Shown here: positions 35,890 to 48,195 of the stretch, piece by piece | How positions within the stretch are numbered: the first letter of the stretch is position 1 | How the letters are laid out: each line of letters begins with the position of its first letter | Source: Anabaena azotica FACHB-119 | GTDB lineage: Bacteria; Cyanobacteriota; Cyanobacteriia; Cyanobacteriales; Nostocaceae | Direction of reading: 5' to 3' | NCBI RefSeq assembly: GCF_014697625.1 | Contig: NZ_JACJSG010000004.1 | Coordinates: 62,001-126,000, forward strand | Length of the DNA: 64,000 nt | Notes under the pieces: model-generated | Database searches by the model: none | What the model saw: the letters and a program-made list of their open reading frames with translations, nothing else | Told to the model about the DNA's origin: nothing | Program-made: the position numbers and the translations under genes

Positions 35890-37551
35890 TTATAAAAATT
35901 TTAGTTGTAGTCCTTTTTTCTGATTTTTTTGTGGACTATCAGCATTTTCTCTCTCTTGTTTATCTATGTCTGGTAATTTAAACAATATCCCCGCAAAAAA
36001 CCAGTAGTACACGGCTACCGGGTCAACATCTAGAGGATAGTAATAAGTGTTATAACTAATGAACAATATAAACACCCATAAAGCAGCCGCATAAGTACGG
36101 AAATTACGGTTCTTGATGGAGCGATACGTTTTAAAAGCCGCCACTGTAATTGTAGTCACCAAGGCGAGAAAACCCAGTGTGCCAACTATGCCCACTTCAT
36201 ACAAAAGTTTGGGGTAATAAGTTTCTATCAACCTTGTGGAACCCAAAGTCCGGGCAGAGTTAGTCGCCCGACCCAAGCCATTGCCTAAAATGTTATTTGA
36301 ACTTCCCAAGGAGTCTTCAAATTGCTGAACAATAAAGTCTTGGGGTGGCGAAGCTTCCCAACGACTAGAAAAACTATTTATCCGTTCCTGAACAACCGCA
36401 GGGTTACTAGCCATAGCAATTCCTAATAAGAAAGCTAACCCCACACCGATAGGAATGAAACGTTTTAAGTTACCGATTTGACCTGTGAGTACAAGTAAAA
36501 TCACAAAGCAAACGGGTACTAATGCTAAAGCAATTCTTTGTCCAGATATAACTGCATTAATAAATATGCCAGCCATAGAACCTAGACTGATCAACCGCCA
36601 AATTATTGAAGGATCAGAGAAACCTGTAGCAAAAGCCAAAAAAGTGCTAGAAATTAAAAACCATGCCCACTGCCAAGGGGCAACAAAGGTTCCTGGTAAT
36701 CTAATCATTCCCTCATCAGGGCTGTAAACTAAAGCACCACCAAAGTAACATCTTGCTTCCAATGTTGCCTTAAATAAGGCATCTCCTGTAGCATTTCTAG
36801 TACCTTCACATATCCCAATTCGCAGTAAAAGAAACTGCACAATACCTAATGCACAACATACGAGTATGAGGACTACTTGTAGGCGCGATATGAAGAGAAA
36901 GTCTTTTTTATCCTTCATGAGGTAATAGACACAAGCTATCAAAGGCAAATAACCTATAAGTACTTTTAATCCCAAAATTCCCATCCCTAAAGGTATTTCA
37001 TTAGGTGCTTGTTTAAATGGGCCAAGATCAGGAGGGCTGAATTGTTGTGCGCCATTCACAAATAACAAGGTCAAAAGACACACACCTAATAAGATAAAGA
37101 ATGGTGTTCTAATAGCTGGGGGAAAAATTAAAGGTAGTTTTTGCCGACGACAAGCTTGCCAAATGGCAATTAGCGCTGGAATGTAAAAAGCATCTTTTGC
37201 TAATTGTAAAATTGGGCTGTTACCAATGTAGTAAGTGATGGTTCCGCCAAAAGGTACATATACTAAAAACGCTATCAATCCCATAAGGGGATATTTGTAA
37301 GAAAGGGACATGACAATAATCCCTAAAACAACGGGAACTGCGGTTTTAATACCAACTACCAAAAACGCTAAAAGCCCCGCAAAGAGGCTAACAACGGTGA
37401 CAGTAGTCAGTGTGCTGATGAGTTCTTTACGTGCTTTAGTAGCTTTACGTTTTTGGGCTAGCTGTTCTTTGATACTCAGGCTAGGGGTTTCGACCTGTGA
37501 CTGCTTTGCTGATTTTTTAGAGCGTTTGGATTTAGATTTTGTTACTGCCAT
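35890..37551 (-). CDS. O-antigen ligase/polymerase-like membrane protein
   Basis: The 553-residue protein has a Lys-rich cytoplasmic start and about a dozen membrane helices. The large extracytoplasmic loop and the ILGNGLGRATNS segment followed by YPKLLYEVGIVGTLGF resemble the WzyE/WaaL/ExoQ class (O-antigen ligase domain). It probably polymerises or attaches glycan repeat units at the outer face of the inner membrane. It is first in the cluster. Confidence 0.78.
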   Translation of the reverse strand: MAVTKSKSKRSKKSAKQSQVETPSLSIKEQLAQKRKATKARKELISTLTTVTVVSLFAGLLAFLVVGIKTAVPVVLGIIVMSLSYKYPLMGLIAFLVYVPFGGTITYYIGNSPILQLAKDAFYIPALIAIWQACRRQKLPLIFPPAIRTPFFILLGVCLLTLLFVNGAQQFSPPDLGPFKQAPNEIPLGMGILGLKVLIGYLPLIACVYYLMKDKKDFLFISRLQVVLILVCCALGIVQFLLLRIGICEGTRNATGDALFKATLEARCYFGGALVYSPDEGMIRLPGTFVAPWQWAWFLISSTFLAFATGFSDPSIIWRLISLGSMAGIFINAVISGQRIALALVPVCFVILLVLTGQIGNLKRFIPIGVGLAFLLGIAMASNPAVVQERINSFSSRWEASPPQDFIVQQFEDSLGSSNNILGNGLGRATNSARTLGSTRLIETYYPKLLYEVGIVGTLGFLALVTTITVAAFKTYRSIKNRNFRTYAAALWVFILFISYNTYYYPLDVDPVAVYYWFFAGILFKLPDIDKQERENADSPQKNQKKGLQLKFL

Positions 37552-38224
37552 AGGTGCATTTTAATTTATCTGCGTTCATCTTCTAGATCGGCGGTTATTT
37601 GATTCTTTTTTTCAGATTTAGATATGGATCAATATTTAGCAATAGATTTAGGGTGGGTGATGCCTAACCAACATATACTTTTTTATTTCTGCTCATATAT
37701 TAATTAATATTTACTACGCGGAAGCTTTGAGATCAGACGTTTCTAACCTTTTTGATTTCTCGCTATATATAATAGTTGGGTTTATTTATTCCTATAAAGT
37801 TAACAAGTAAATATTATCACGTTAGTAAAAACCCTAGTGTTTGACTAGGGTTTTTACGAAAGAATTGCAATAAATTGATGAATTTGTCAAAATTAAGACT
37901 TAACAGTACCTGAGTTCGACCAGCGTTGTTTTGACCTCACCCCCAACCCCTCTCCTACGAGGAGAGGGGAGTAAGAGGGTGATTTTTTCGTTTCTCCTCC
38001 CTCTCCTCGTAGGAGCGAAAAGTCTCTGGCGAGGCTTCCTCCGTTCAGAACTTTTCTAGAGAGAGGGAGGTTGGGAGGGAGAGGTTCATCGAACTTACGT
38101 TAACAGTGAACAGTTATCAGTTAAATACATTGGTGAAACACGAATTGGGGGAAGGCGTAAAGTGACGCTTGTTTATCCCCACGATACGCCCTGGCTGACT
38201 GATAACTGATAACTGATAACTGAT
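37552..38224. other. Intergenic region with terminator and repeats
   Basis: About 670 bp with no gene: an AT-rich leader for the polysaccharide cluster, the perfect terminator at 37825-37857, a large inverted dispersed repeat (37933-38085, tctcctacgaggagagg and relatives, also seen near 31915-31975), and ctgataa heptamers at 38199-38223. Confidence 0.6.
37825..37857. terminator. Perfect 14-bp stem terminator
   Basis: gtaaaaaccctagt, loop gtttg, and actagggtttttac form an uninterrupted stem with T-runs on either strand. It can end transcription from glmM on the minus strand. Confidence 0.75.
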
Positions 38225-39697
38225 TTAAGCAGCTAGGTGTTGCTGTACTTGGGCGACTAATTCATTTGTCCAGTGGTTAGCTAGTTCAGCGTTAGCCGCT
38301 TCTACCATGACTCTAATAACTGGTTCTGTACCAGAAGCCCGGACTAAGATTCTACCAGCATCACCCATTGCTGTTTGGGCAAGGGCGATCGCTTGTTGTA
38401 CTGGTTGGCAATTTTGCCAGTTCAAACGGCGATCGCGGTCTACCACGCGCACGTTCCGCAACAATTGGGGATAGGTCTGGAAGCTTTGGTCTACCAGTTG
38501 GGCTAGGGAAACTCCAGTCTGTTTGACCAGACTTGCCAAATGCAATGCTGTTAACAAACCATCGCCAGTCATACCATAGTAACGGCAGAGAATGTGACCT
38601 GATTGTTCACCCCCCAGCATTCCCCCAGTTTTCACCATCTCTGCTTGCACGTATTGATCACCCACGGCGGTGCGAATTAATTTACCACCCTGTTGTTGCC
38701 AAGCCCTCTCAAAACCTAAGTTTGCCATGACTGTAGAAACAATCAAGTTATCTGGCAGTTGGTTTTGTTGTTTGAGATGCTGTCCCCAGAGGTAGAGGAT
38801 GTAGTCGCCATTTACAGGACGACCAGTGGAGTCTACAGCCAAAACGCGATCGGCATCGCCATCAAAGGCAAAACCTACATCGGCGTGATGTTCCCTGACA
38901 GCAGCTTCCAGCATTTCTAGGTGGGTAGAACCGCAGTTGACGTTGATGCGATCGCCATCTGCGGCATTATGCAGGCAAATAACTTCCGCCCCCATTTCCT
39001 GAAATATTGCTGGTGCTAACCCCACGGCTGCACCCCAAGCTAAATCCAGCACAATCTTCATCCCCTGGAGATTCACACCACCTTGCAGGGGTTGTTTCAA
39101 AGCCTCGCCATAATCTCTCACCAACTCCAGTCGTGAGTAATGCCTTCCGCAATTACCCACATTACCAGCAACAGAAAGATTTCCCCGCAAACCAGCTTCA
39201 ATTTCTGTCTGTAACGCCTGCGCCAACTTGCCACCAGTAGCCCCGAAAATTTTAATCCCGTTATCTTCTGGGGGGTTATGGCTAGCAGAAATCATCACGC
39301 CACCGATGGCTTCACTAACGCTGGTGAGATAAGCCACGCAAGGAGTAGGACATAACCCCAAATACCAAACTTCTAAACCAGCCGCCGTCAACCCCGCACT
39401 CAAAGCCATCGCCAACATATCGCTAGAGTTGCGGGAATCTTGTCCCAGGATGACAGGGCCTAATTGACTAGCATGGCTACGTAAAACTACGCCAGCCCAA
39501 TAACCAATTTGTAAAGCTAAAGGCGCAGTCAGTAATTCCCCTACCTTGCCGCGAATACCATCTGTACCAAATAAAGGCGTGGCAGGTAAAGAGATTGTAC
39601 TGGGCGCGAAACAGCCCTCAAATACCTTTCCTAAACCTTTAGATTCAGTTGCAACTTCTCGGATATAGCTTTGAGTTCTTGTTATAGATGAAACCAT
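38225..39697 (-). CDS. glmM: Phosphoglucosamine mutase
   Basis: From the ATG at 39697 the product is 490 residues. It has [12 protein letters not shown] near the N-terminus, the phosphoserine loop [17 protein letters not shown], the metal-binding loop FAFDGDADR and the C-terminal phosphate-binding [12 protein letters not shown]. The GTDGIRG start and overall length support GlmM, which converts glucosamine-6-phosphate to the 1-phosphate for peptidoglycan and surface sugars; a phosphomannomutase-type specificity is less likely. The ATG at 39721 adds 8 residues without evident support. Confidence 0.9.
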   Translation of the reverse strand: MVSSITRTQSYIREVATESKGLGKVFEGCFAPSTISLPATPLFGTDGIRGKVGELLTAPLALQIGYWAGVVLRSHASQLGPVILGQDSRNSSDMLAMALSAGLTAAGLEVWYLGLCPTPCVAYLTSVSEAIGGVMISASHNPPEDNGIKIFGATGGKLAQALQTEIEAGLRGNLSVAGNVGNCGRHYSRLELVRDYGEALKQPLQGGVNLQGMKIVLDLAWGAAVGLAPAIFQEMGAEVICLHNAADGDRINVNCGSTHLEMLEAAVREHHADVGFAFDGDADRVLAVDSTGRPVNGDYILYLWGQHLKQQNQLPDNLIVSTVMANLGFERAWQQQGGKLIRTAVGDQYVQAEMVKTGGMLGGEQSGHILCRYYGMTGDGLLTALHLASLVKQTGVSLAQLVDQSFQTYPQLLRNVRVVDRDRRLNWQNCQPVQQAIALAQTAMGDAGRILVRASGTEPVIRVMVEAANAELANHWTNELVAQVQQHLAA

Positions 39698-40399
39698 AAT
39701 TTTCCACACTCCACACTTCACACTAAAAATTTTTAATTTAACGTCAGTTCGATAAATTGCCAGTGCTGATTACTGATTAAGAGAACGCTAGCCTCAATCC
39801 TCAGATATCAGCCTTCTTTATACTCCTACCTCGAATGACACAGCCAAGCAAGTCACTTAAGAAAGAAGTAGCCTTTACCTCTATCGATGAACTCACGCCA
39901 CTTTACACTTTATTCACAAACTATGGGTAAATACTTTTCGATTTAGTTTAATGATATTTTTTTCTTTTATTAAAGAAATTTAAATTAACTTAATTCAGTA
40001 TTTTTACGGAGGAGAAACTATGATGTTGTCAACATTTCATAAAGATTTTATGACTGGATTTTGATGCCCTTCAGTTTAACCCTTGACTTTCATAGTCGCC
40101 AGTGGCAATTAAGAAAATTCATTAAAGCCTCATAAAAATCAAGGTTTTTGTATTATTGAAGCAGGAAAAAGTTAAGAAATATTTCATGGTTGAGCAGTTG
40201 ACGCAGTTGATGATTACCGCTAATTGCGATTAAGACTTGGCATACTTTGTAACTTAACAAAAGTATAGATTGCGGTTACTTAAAAAATATTAATATAAAT
40301 TCTCATCAAATAGTTCTAATGTTACGTTTTAGTGGCATTTTTTAGCCGTCCGTAATTTAAAACTCCGGTAGTTGACCTTTTAAAGTTGAGATATTTAGT
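39698..40399. other. Long leader region upstream of heme oxygenase
   Basis: This 700-bp AT-rich spacer has no normal-sized gene. It contains a 14-codon frame with a strong ribosome site (40020-40064, listed separately) and the presumed ho1 promoter. No operator was recognised. Confidence 0.45.
40020..40064 (+). CDS. Possible 14-residue leader peptide
   Basis: GGAGGAG at 40008-40014 lies 5 nt before ATG-ATG and opens a 14-codon frame, MMLSTFHKDFMTGF, ending in TGA. The ribosome site is among the best in the window, though the frame is very short. It may be a leader peptide, a microprotein or chance. Confidence 0.3.
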   Translation: MMLSTFHKDFMTGF

Positions 40400-41116
40400 A
40401 TGAGCAGCAATTTAGCAAGCAAACTGCGTGTTGGTACAAAAAAAGCCCACACAATGGCAGAAAATGTAGGTTTTGTCAAATGCTTTTTAAAAGGGGTAGT
40501 AGAAAAAAGCTCTTACCGGAAGCTAGTGGCTAACTTCTACTACGTATATTCAGCGATGGAAGAAGAGATGGAAAAACATAGCCAGCATCCCATCGTTTCT
40601 AAAATCAACTTTTCCCAACTGAACCGCAAGCATAGCTTAGAACAAGACCTGAGTTATTATTATGGCGCTAACTGGCGCGACCAAATCAAACTGTCACCAG
40701 CAGGAGAAGCTTACGTACAACGCATCCGCGAAATATCAGCTACCGAACCAGAATTGTTGATTGCTCACTCTTACACCCGTTACTTAGGTGATTTATCCGG
40801 GGGACAAATCCTCAAAAATATTGCTGTGACAGCAATGAATTTGAATGAAGGGGAAGGAACCGCCTTTTATGAGTTCGCAGATATTACCGATGAGAAAGCT
40901 TTTAAAGCTAAATACCGTCAAACTTTGGATGAATTGCCAATTGACGATGCTACAGGCGATCGCATTGTTGAGGAAGCCAACGCCGCTTTTGGTATGAACA
41001 TGAAAATGTTCCAAGAACTAGAAGGCAACTTAATCAAGGCGATCGGAATGATGCTGTATAACACCTTGACCCGCAAACGCACACGCGGCAGCACAGAACT
41101 AGTTACTGCTGAGTAG
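40400..41116 (+). CDS. ho1: Heme oxygenase (biliverdin-producing, ferredoxin-dependent)
   Basis: The 238-residue protein has the proximal heme ligand His17 (GTKKAHTMAEN) and the distal-helix motif YLGDLSGGQILK. It opens heme to biliverdin IX-alpha, CO and iron, supplying phycobilin and phytochrome chromophores. Length and both motifs are as expected for cyanobacterial HO1. Confidence 0.96.
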   Translation: MSSNLASKLRVGTKKAHTMAENVGFVKCFLKGVVEKSSYRKLVANFYYVYSAMEEEMEKHSQHPIVSKINFSQLNRKHSLEQDLSYYYGANWRDQIKLSPAGEAYVQRIREISATEPELLIAHSYTRYLGDLSGGQILKNIAVTAMNLNEGEGTAFYEFADITDEKAFKAKYRQTLDELPIDDATGDRIVEEANAAFGMNMKMFQELEGNLIKAIGMMLYNTLTRKRTRGSTELVTAE

Positions 41117-41477
41117 TATCAATTCAAAATTCAAAATTCAAAATTCAAAAATTAAGGGATTTTGGATAATTAGAAAGGGGCAGCCTCTTTGGGTTCACCT
41201 GCAAAGCAGCAGGCGATCGCGGAGAGGATGCCCCTAACGTTTTGGGGATTGGGGATTGGGGATTGGGTAGAAAATGCTTCCCCTACTCCCGGTTGCTGAG
41301 CGCAGTCGTACCACTCCGTGGAAGCGGTAGCTAGCGGAGCGTCTGTTTACGACACGCTATCGCGTACTCCAAAGGAGAAGCGTCCCGTAGGGAACGCAGA
41401 GAAGCACATCTCCCAATCCCCTCTTGGGAGGGGCTAGGGGCTAGGGGTGGGTCTGTCCCCTGTCACCTGTTCCCTAT
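41117..41477. repeat. Repeat-filled spacer between ho1 and groEL
   Basis: Contains four ttcaaaa heptamers (about 41121-41150), three ggggatt heptamers near 41240-41265, a cgtagtcgtacc/ggagcgtc dispersed element and a gaggggctaggggctagggg tract. No gene is seen. Confidence 0.7.
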
Positions 41478-43222
<1,745 letters not shown>

Positions 43223-43321
43223 ACACATTAAAAACTCAAACCGGATGTGGAAAGAAAAAAAATTGATTAATATACACTTGATGCTCATGTGGAACAGTAG
43301 CAGTGATGGTGAAATCGGGAG

Positions 43322-44431
43322 ATGAATATCTACAACTCCCTTAAATATATAGGCATTGCTGACCCTAGCGGCTCCGGCTGGTTGGCAGTAGTATTTACGT
43401 TTATGTTGGCTTGGCTAGTAACGTGGCGTTTAATTCCCACGGTACGTCAATTCGCCTTGCGGGTGGGTTGGGCTGACCAACCGAACGCCCGACGGCTCAA
43501 CCCTGAACCGTTGCCAAATGCAGGGGGTTTAGCCATTTACGCGGGAGTAATCGCCGCATTGGTGTTAGCTAGCCTTTTGCGACCCATCGAACTGCAAAGC
43601 GTTTTAGCTCAAGTATTGACTATTTTACTAGGGGGTTCAATCCTAGTCTTGGTCGGGTTTATTGATGATCAGTTCGGATTACCCCCCTCTGTAAGATTGT
43701 GCGCGCAAATTGTCACGGCACTATTACTAGTAGCTAATGGCATCAGTGTTGATGTAAAATTTGGCACACCAATCGATTCCATCCTCTCAATGTTGCTAAC
43801 TGTGCTGTGGGTGGTAGGTATCACCAACGCCGTCAACTTAATGGATGGGATGGATGGATTAGCAGGAGGAATTAGTTTCATCACTGCCATGAGTTTGTTA
43901 GGAGTATCCGCCCAATTTCCCAATCGGGCGGCTGCTACTCTAGTTTTGGCAGCCTTGGGAGGTGCAGCTTTAGGCTTTTTGCGTCATAACTTCCACCCCT
44001 CAAGGATTATTATGGGTGATGCTGGAGCATACTTTTTTGGTTATGTATTAGCGGCAACCAGTATTCTCGGTAGTCTACAACGCAATACTATATATGCTCT
44101 TAGCCCCACGGTTTTGTTTCTGTTGTTGCCAGTGCTAGATACTACCCAAGTGTTTATCAAACGGCTACTGGCAGGTAAAAATCCCTTAAGTACCCCTGGA
44201 AAAGACCATTTACACCACCGTTTACTCGCTTGGGGATTTTCTCAACGCCGTGCCGCATTTACCTTGTGGTCAATCACTTTAGGTTGCAATGTACTAGCGA
44301 TGAGAGTCCAAGGCATGAGCTTGATGGTGATAGTTACCACAGCCACTAGTATCATTCTTCTGCTCGGCTTTACAGTTTGGCAAAGAATTAGAACAGGGAA
44401 TAGGGTACAGGGTACAGGGGACAGGGAATAG
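43322..44431 (+). CDS. Undecaprenyl-phosphate sugar-1-phosphate transferase (MraY/WecA family)
   Basis: The 369-residue polytopic protein carries the family motifs GFIDDQFG (catalytic Asp pair), NAVNLMDGMDGLAGG, MGDAGAYFFGY and the WecA-type HLHHRLL. It attaches a sugar-1-phosphate, probably N-acetylglucosamine, to undecaprenyl phosphate and so starts glycan assembly. The last 10 or so residues (NRVQGTGDRE) are encoded by an intergenic repeat, so the C-terminus has been extended or replaced. It is divergent from groEL. Confidence 0.88.
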   Translation: MNIYNSLKYIGIADPSGSGWLAVVFTFMLAWLVTWRLIPTVRQFALRVGWADQPNARRLNPEPLPNAGGLAIYAGVIAALVLASLLRPIELQSVLAQVLTILLGGSILVLVGFIDDQFGLPPSVRLCAQIVTALLLVANGISVDVKFGTPIDSILSMLLTVLWVVGITNAVNLMDGMDGLAGGISFITAMSLLGVSAQFPNRAAATLVLAALGGAALGFLRHNFHPSRIIMGDAGAYFFGYVLAATSILGSLQRNTIYALSPTVLFLLLPVLDTTQVFIKRLLAGKNPLSTPGKDHLHHRLLAWGFSQRRAAFTLWSITLGCNVLAMRVQGMSLMVIVTTATSIILLLGFTVWQRIRTGNRVQGTGDRE

Positions 44432-44527
44432 GGTACAGGGGACAGGGGACAGTGGACAGTGAACAGTGAACAGTGGAGATAACCCGATAACTGATAACTG
44501 ATAACTGACAACTGTCAACTGTCAACT
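44393..44527. repeat. Mixed short tandem repeats
   Basis: Runs of gggtacag, gggacag and gaacagt are followed by ctgataa and caactgt units. The block begins inside the 3' end of the transferase gene and ends next to the fabG stop codon. Confidence 0.85.
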
Positions 44528-44533
44528 GCCCCC

Positions 44534-45304
<771 letters not shown>

Positions 45305-45511
45305 TTAAATTCCCGCGCTAATTATCTTATGGCGATTTGTACCTAAAACAGTCATTAGTCAGTTGTCAGTTGTTAGTTGTCAAGTTATGTGAACTATTCA
45401 CTGTCAACTGTTCACTGCCCTTAGCAACAATAAAAATAAAATAATGTTACACCGTTTTCAGAAATCAGACATTAATATTAAATTCAAACAATAAAAAATG
45501 GTGTGTGTCAC

Positions 45512-45829
45512 ATGACTACTAAAAAACAATTCAACAGCTTTGAAGAAATGCTGTCTGGTTCTGATTTGCCTGTTTTAGTAGACTTTTATGCTGATTGGTG
45601 TGGCCCTTGTCAGATGATGGCGACAATTTTACAGCAAGTAAATACTCAACTTAAAGACCGCATCCGCATCGTCAAAATCGACACTGAGAAATACACAGAA
45701 TTAGCCACCCAGTATCAAATTGCCGCTTTACCAACACTGGTATTGTTCAAACAAGGTCAGCCAGTTGAGCGCATCGAAGGCGTAGTACAAGCACCGCAGT
45801 TAGTCCAACATCTGCAAAGTTTACTTTAA
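45512..45829 (+). CDS. Thioredoxin
   Basis: From the ATG at 45512 the 105-residue protein has the active site WCGPC (Cys30/Cys33) and the cis-Pro loop ALPTLVLF. It reduces disulfides in target proteins. An upstream GTG at 45503 would add three residues, and the ATG at 45498 is closed by an early stop. Cyanobacteria have several thioredoxin types; I do not assign which. Confidence 0.92.
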   Translation: MTTKKQFNSFEEMLSGSDLPVLVDFYADWCGPCQMMATILQQVNTQLKDRIRIVKIDTEKYTELATQYQIAALPTLVLFKQGQPVERIEGVVQAPQLVQHLQSLL

Positions 45830-45835
45830 TTATTA

Positions 45836-45873
45836 TTAAGTTGGAGATGTAAATTTTTGCATCTCCGACTTAA
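45836..45873 (+). terminator. Hairpin after thioredoxin gene
   Basis: ttaagttggagatg and catctccgacttaa form a 14-bp stem with one G-T pair, starting 6 bp after the thioredoxin stop codon. There is no T-run after it, so it may stabilise the 3' end rather than act as a classical terminator. Confidence 0.55.
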
Positions 45874-46213
45874 TAGTATTTAACTAACTTTAGGATCACT
45901 TATCTTTTAGTTCACCCCTTCCTTCCTACTCATGTTACAAAATCTCGTAAAATCAAATATCTTAATTCCTCTCATCAAACTCTATGTAAATATATAGCAG
46001 GGGACAGGTGACAGGTGACAGGTGACAGCTTCAAAAGCTGCTTAATATAAGGGTTTTTTATAATTTACCTATGTCCTAACCTATGTGGCTACTGCTATAA
46101 CTGTTTAACTATTTACCTAAAAGTCGTAGTGTAACACACTAAAACTACTAGAAACTGTAAGCTAGGCTTGGCTTAATGCACTTCAACAAAACTGAAATAT
46201 ATTAGGTAAGCCT
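45874..46213. other. Intergenic region with ggtgaca repeat
   Basis: Contains a tandem heptamer of ggtgaca type (about 45998-46028). The rest is AT-rich with no recognised gene. Confidence 0.5.
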
Positions 46214-46636
46214 GTGTCTGATTTAGAACTACACAAATATCTGCCCAAACTTCCCGAAGAAGCACTACAAGAATTTACAGAATGGTGTGTTATAGAGCAA
46301 TCAAGAGCCGCAGGTATAGAATTTGTACCCGACAGAACTAAGTTAGAAAAGTTAATTCCTAATGAATATATCTGGCAAATTATAGACCAGTTCATGAAAG
46401 TCAAACCAGATCCAATCAAAGCAGGGTTAGTATCAGCAATGGCGGGACAGGAAGCTGATAGTCATGGTTTGATTGGTTCAGCAGTCATGGTGGATTTTGT
46501 CGCCCTTTATGTGAAGTATTTAATTCCCGAAAATGGCAATACACCAGAAGAAGCCAAACAGTTAATTATTGAAGCAGGGCTTCAGCAGTATGAAAAGCTT
46601 TCTGAACTTGCTGACAAATATAACGTAAAGTTCTAA
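46214..46636 (+). CDS. Hypothetical protein
   Basis: A GTG start at 46214, with AGGTAAG upstream, gives 140 residues. The protein is acidic and helical, with paired features such as PEEALQEFTEWCVIEQSRAA and a short MVDFVALYVKYLIP hydrophobic stretch that is probably buried rather than membrane-spanning. I do not recognise the family. Confidence 0.45.
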   Translation: MSDLELHKYLPKLPEEALQEFTEWCVIEQSRAAGIEFVPDRTKLEKLIPNEYIWQIIDQFMKVKPDPIKAGLVSAMAGQEADSHGLIGSAVMVDFVALYVKYLIPENGNTPEEAKQLIIEAGLQQYEKLSELADKYNVKF

Positions 46637-46753
46637 TTATTAAAACTCCCTAACTTCTGAAAGAAGGCGGGGAGTTACGTATCATCAAAGATTGGTGTAT
46701 ACTAATATAGACAACTACATCACAATAGAGTCATCCTATCCTCATAAGTAACT

Positions 46754-47326
46754 ATGACTCAACTTAAAAATCAACTCACCTTAGAAGAATTTTTTGCGCT
46801 CCCCGAAGGAGAAGTGATCTACGAACTAATTAACGCAGAAGCTGTTGCCAAATTTAAAAACAGTGAAATGTCGCCAAAATTTTTTCATAGTTCCATCACA
46901 GGTGCATTATTTATACTATTGTCTGCTTGGGCGCAAGGTAAGGGGCGAGTTGTCATTGAGTGGGGTATTAAACTCACAAGACATCAACAAGATTGGGTTG
47001 CTGTAGCAGATTTAGTTTATATTTCTTATGACAATCTTTCTGCTGATTGGTTAAAAGATGAGGCTTGTCCTGTTCCCCCTGAATTAGTGATTGAAATTAT
47101 TTCTCCTGGGCAAACTTTTGGGGAGATGATAGAAAAAGCTACTGATTATCTCAAGGCTCAAGTTAAGAGAGTTTGGGTTATTGACTCTAGAGCAAAAACT
47201 GTGACTATTTTTTATCCAGATGCTACGCCGCAAACCAAACGTGGTCAAGATAGGTTAGAAGATTCTCTATTTTTAGGACTACAAATTACACCTGAGCAAA
47301 TCTTTCAACAGGCGGGGATTATTTAG
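46754..47326 (+). CDS. Uma2-family (DUF820) putative restriction-like endonuclease
   Basis: The 190-residue protein matches the very abundant cyanobacterial Uma2 family: LTLEEFFALPEGE, a central VAVADLVYISYDN with the acidic core Asp, PELVIEIISPGQTFGEM (Glu-x-Ile of the PD-(D/E)XK core), ATDYLKAQVKRVWVIDS. Biological role is unsettled. It stands alone. Confidence 0.85.
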   Translation: MTQLKNQLTLEEFFALPEGEVIYELINAEAVAKFKNSEMSPKFFHSSITGALFILLSAWAQGKGRVVIEWGIKLTRHQQDWVAVADLVYISYDNLSADWLKDEACPVPPELVIEIISPGQTFGEMIEKATDYLKAQVKRVWVIDSRAKTVTIFYPDATPQTKRGQDRLEDSLFLGLQITPEQIFQQAGII

Positions 47327-47340
47327 GCGATCGCACTCTA

Positions 47341-47550
47341 TCATCCCTCTTCCATTATTTGTTTCATTGCTTCAATATTAGTAGTAAACTTTAATTCGCC
47401 ATTCTTTTCTTCTTGCTTGGTTTCTTTGTAGTTATTATATATTTCCTCTCGGCGTTCTTCCATAACATACTGCTGTAGTAACAATTGAATTTCTTCTTTT
47501 TCTTAAAACGAAAGCGTTTTGATAGCTTCGACTACATCACTAAAGCTCAT
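47341..47550 (-). pseudogene. Antitoxin-like gene broken by an in-frame TAA
   Basis: From ATG at 47550 to TGA at 47341 the frame is intact except for TAA at codon 16 (47503-47505). The two parts (MSFSDVVEAIKTLSF and EKEEIQLLLQQYVMEERREE...) together look like the small cyanobacterial antitoxins that begin MSFSEVLEAI and have REEI and NGELKF-type middles. No toxin gene adjoins. The rest of 47327-47715 is AT-rich and without other genes. Confidence 0.6.
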
Positions 47551-47715
47551 AGCTCATTGTAATTGATATACTTACTCGATAAATCTAACACAATGTATAG
47601 TTTTTCAACTCAGGGCTAGGTTGGGTCTCATTCAACCCAACATACAACTATTTTTATCTACCCAAAGTGATTAAAGCGGTATATAATTAATAACTCTAAA
47701 AATATTACATTACTT

Positions 47716-48189
47716 ATGCTTAGTATTTACAGTATACCCATTAACTCTACATTGGGCATTGCACGCCATTATTATCTAAGTGAAGACGGTAATTTTAATA
47801 ATTCTGTGGGTTGGGGGCCAGCCGGAGTCGAGTGGAAGGGAAAAGTTGACTTAACAGAAGAAGAACTGAAGCGTGTCAACGAATATACTGATAAATTTGG
47901 AGTTTACAATATTCACTTTAATAACTGTGAAATGTTTGCTTGGTATGTTAAAACTGGTAAGCGGTACTCTGGTCAGACAGAGGAAATAAGGATCACTAAA
48001 TTTGGTGCAGCTTTAGTATCTCTTGTACAGCCTGTTCATACTGTTCGTAGTATTAAATATTTGGAGATAGAAAAAGCTATCATTACTAATCTACAAGCTA
48101 ATTTAGATGAAGTAAAGCGAAGTAAACTTTTAGCAGAACAAGCAGCAAGAGATGATTTTTGGAAACGTCGAGATGCGGGTTTATCATAA
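47716..48189 (+). CDS. LRAT/NlpC-P60-like (permuted papain fold) protein
   Basis: The 157-residue protein has an N-terminal His in IARHYYLSEDG (His18) and FNNCEMFAWYVKTGK with Cys71, which resemble the His...Asn-Cys-Glu-x-Phe active site of LRAT-like, permuted cysteine-hydrolase/acyltransferase domains. A helical, charged tail (about 118-157) follows. The substrate is unknown. It ends 6 bp before hupW and is probably co-transcribed with it. Confidence 0.55.
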   Translation: MLSIYSIPINSTLGIARHYYLSEDGNFNNSVGWGPAGVEWKGKVDLTEEELKRVNEYTDKFGVYNIHFNNCEMFAWYVKTGKRYSGQTEEIRITKFGAALVSLVQPVHTVRSIKYLEIEKAIITNLQANLDEVKRSKLLAEQAARDDFWKRRDAGLS

Positions 48190-48195
48190 ATAAAA

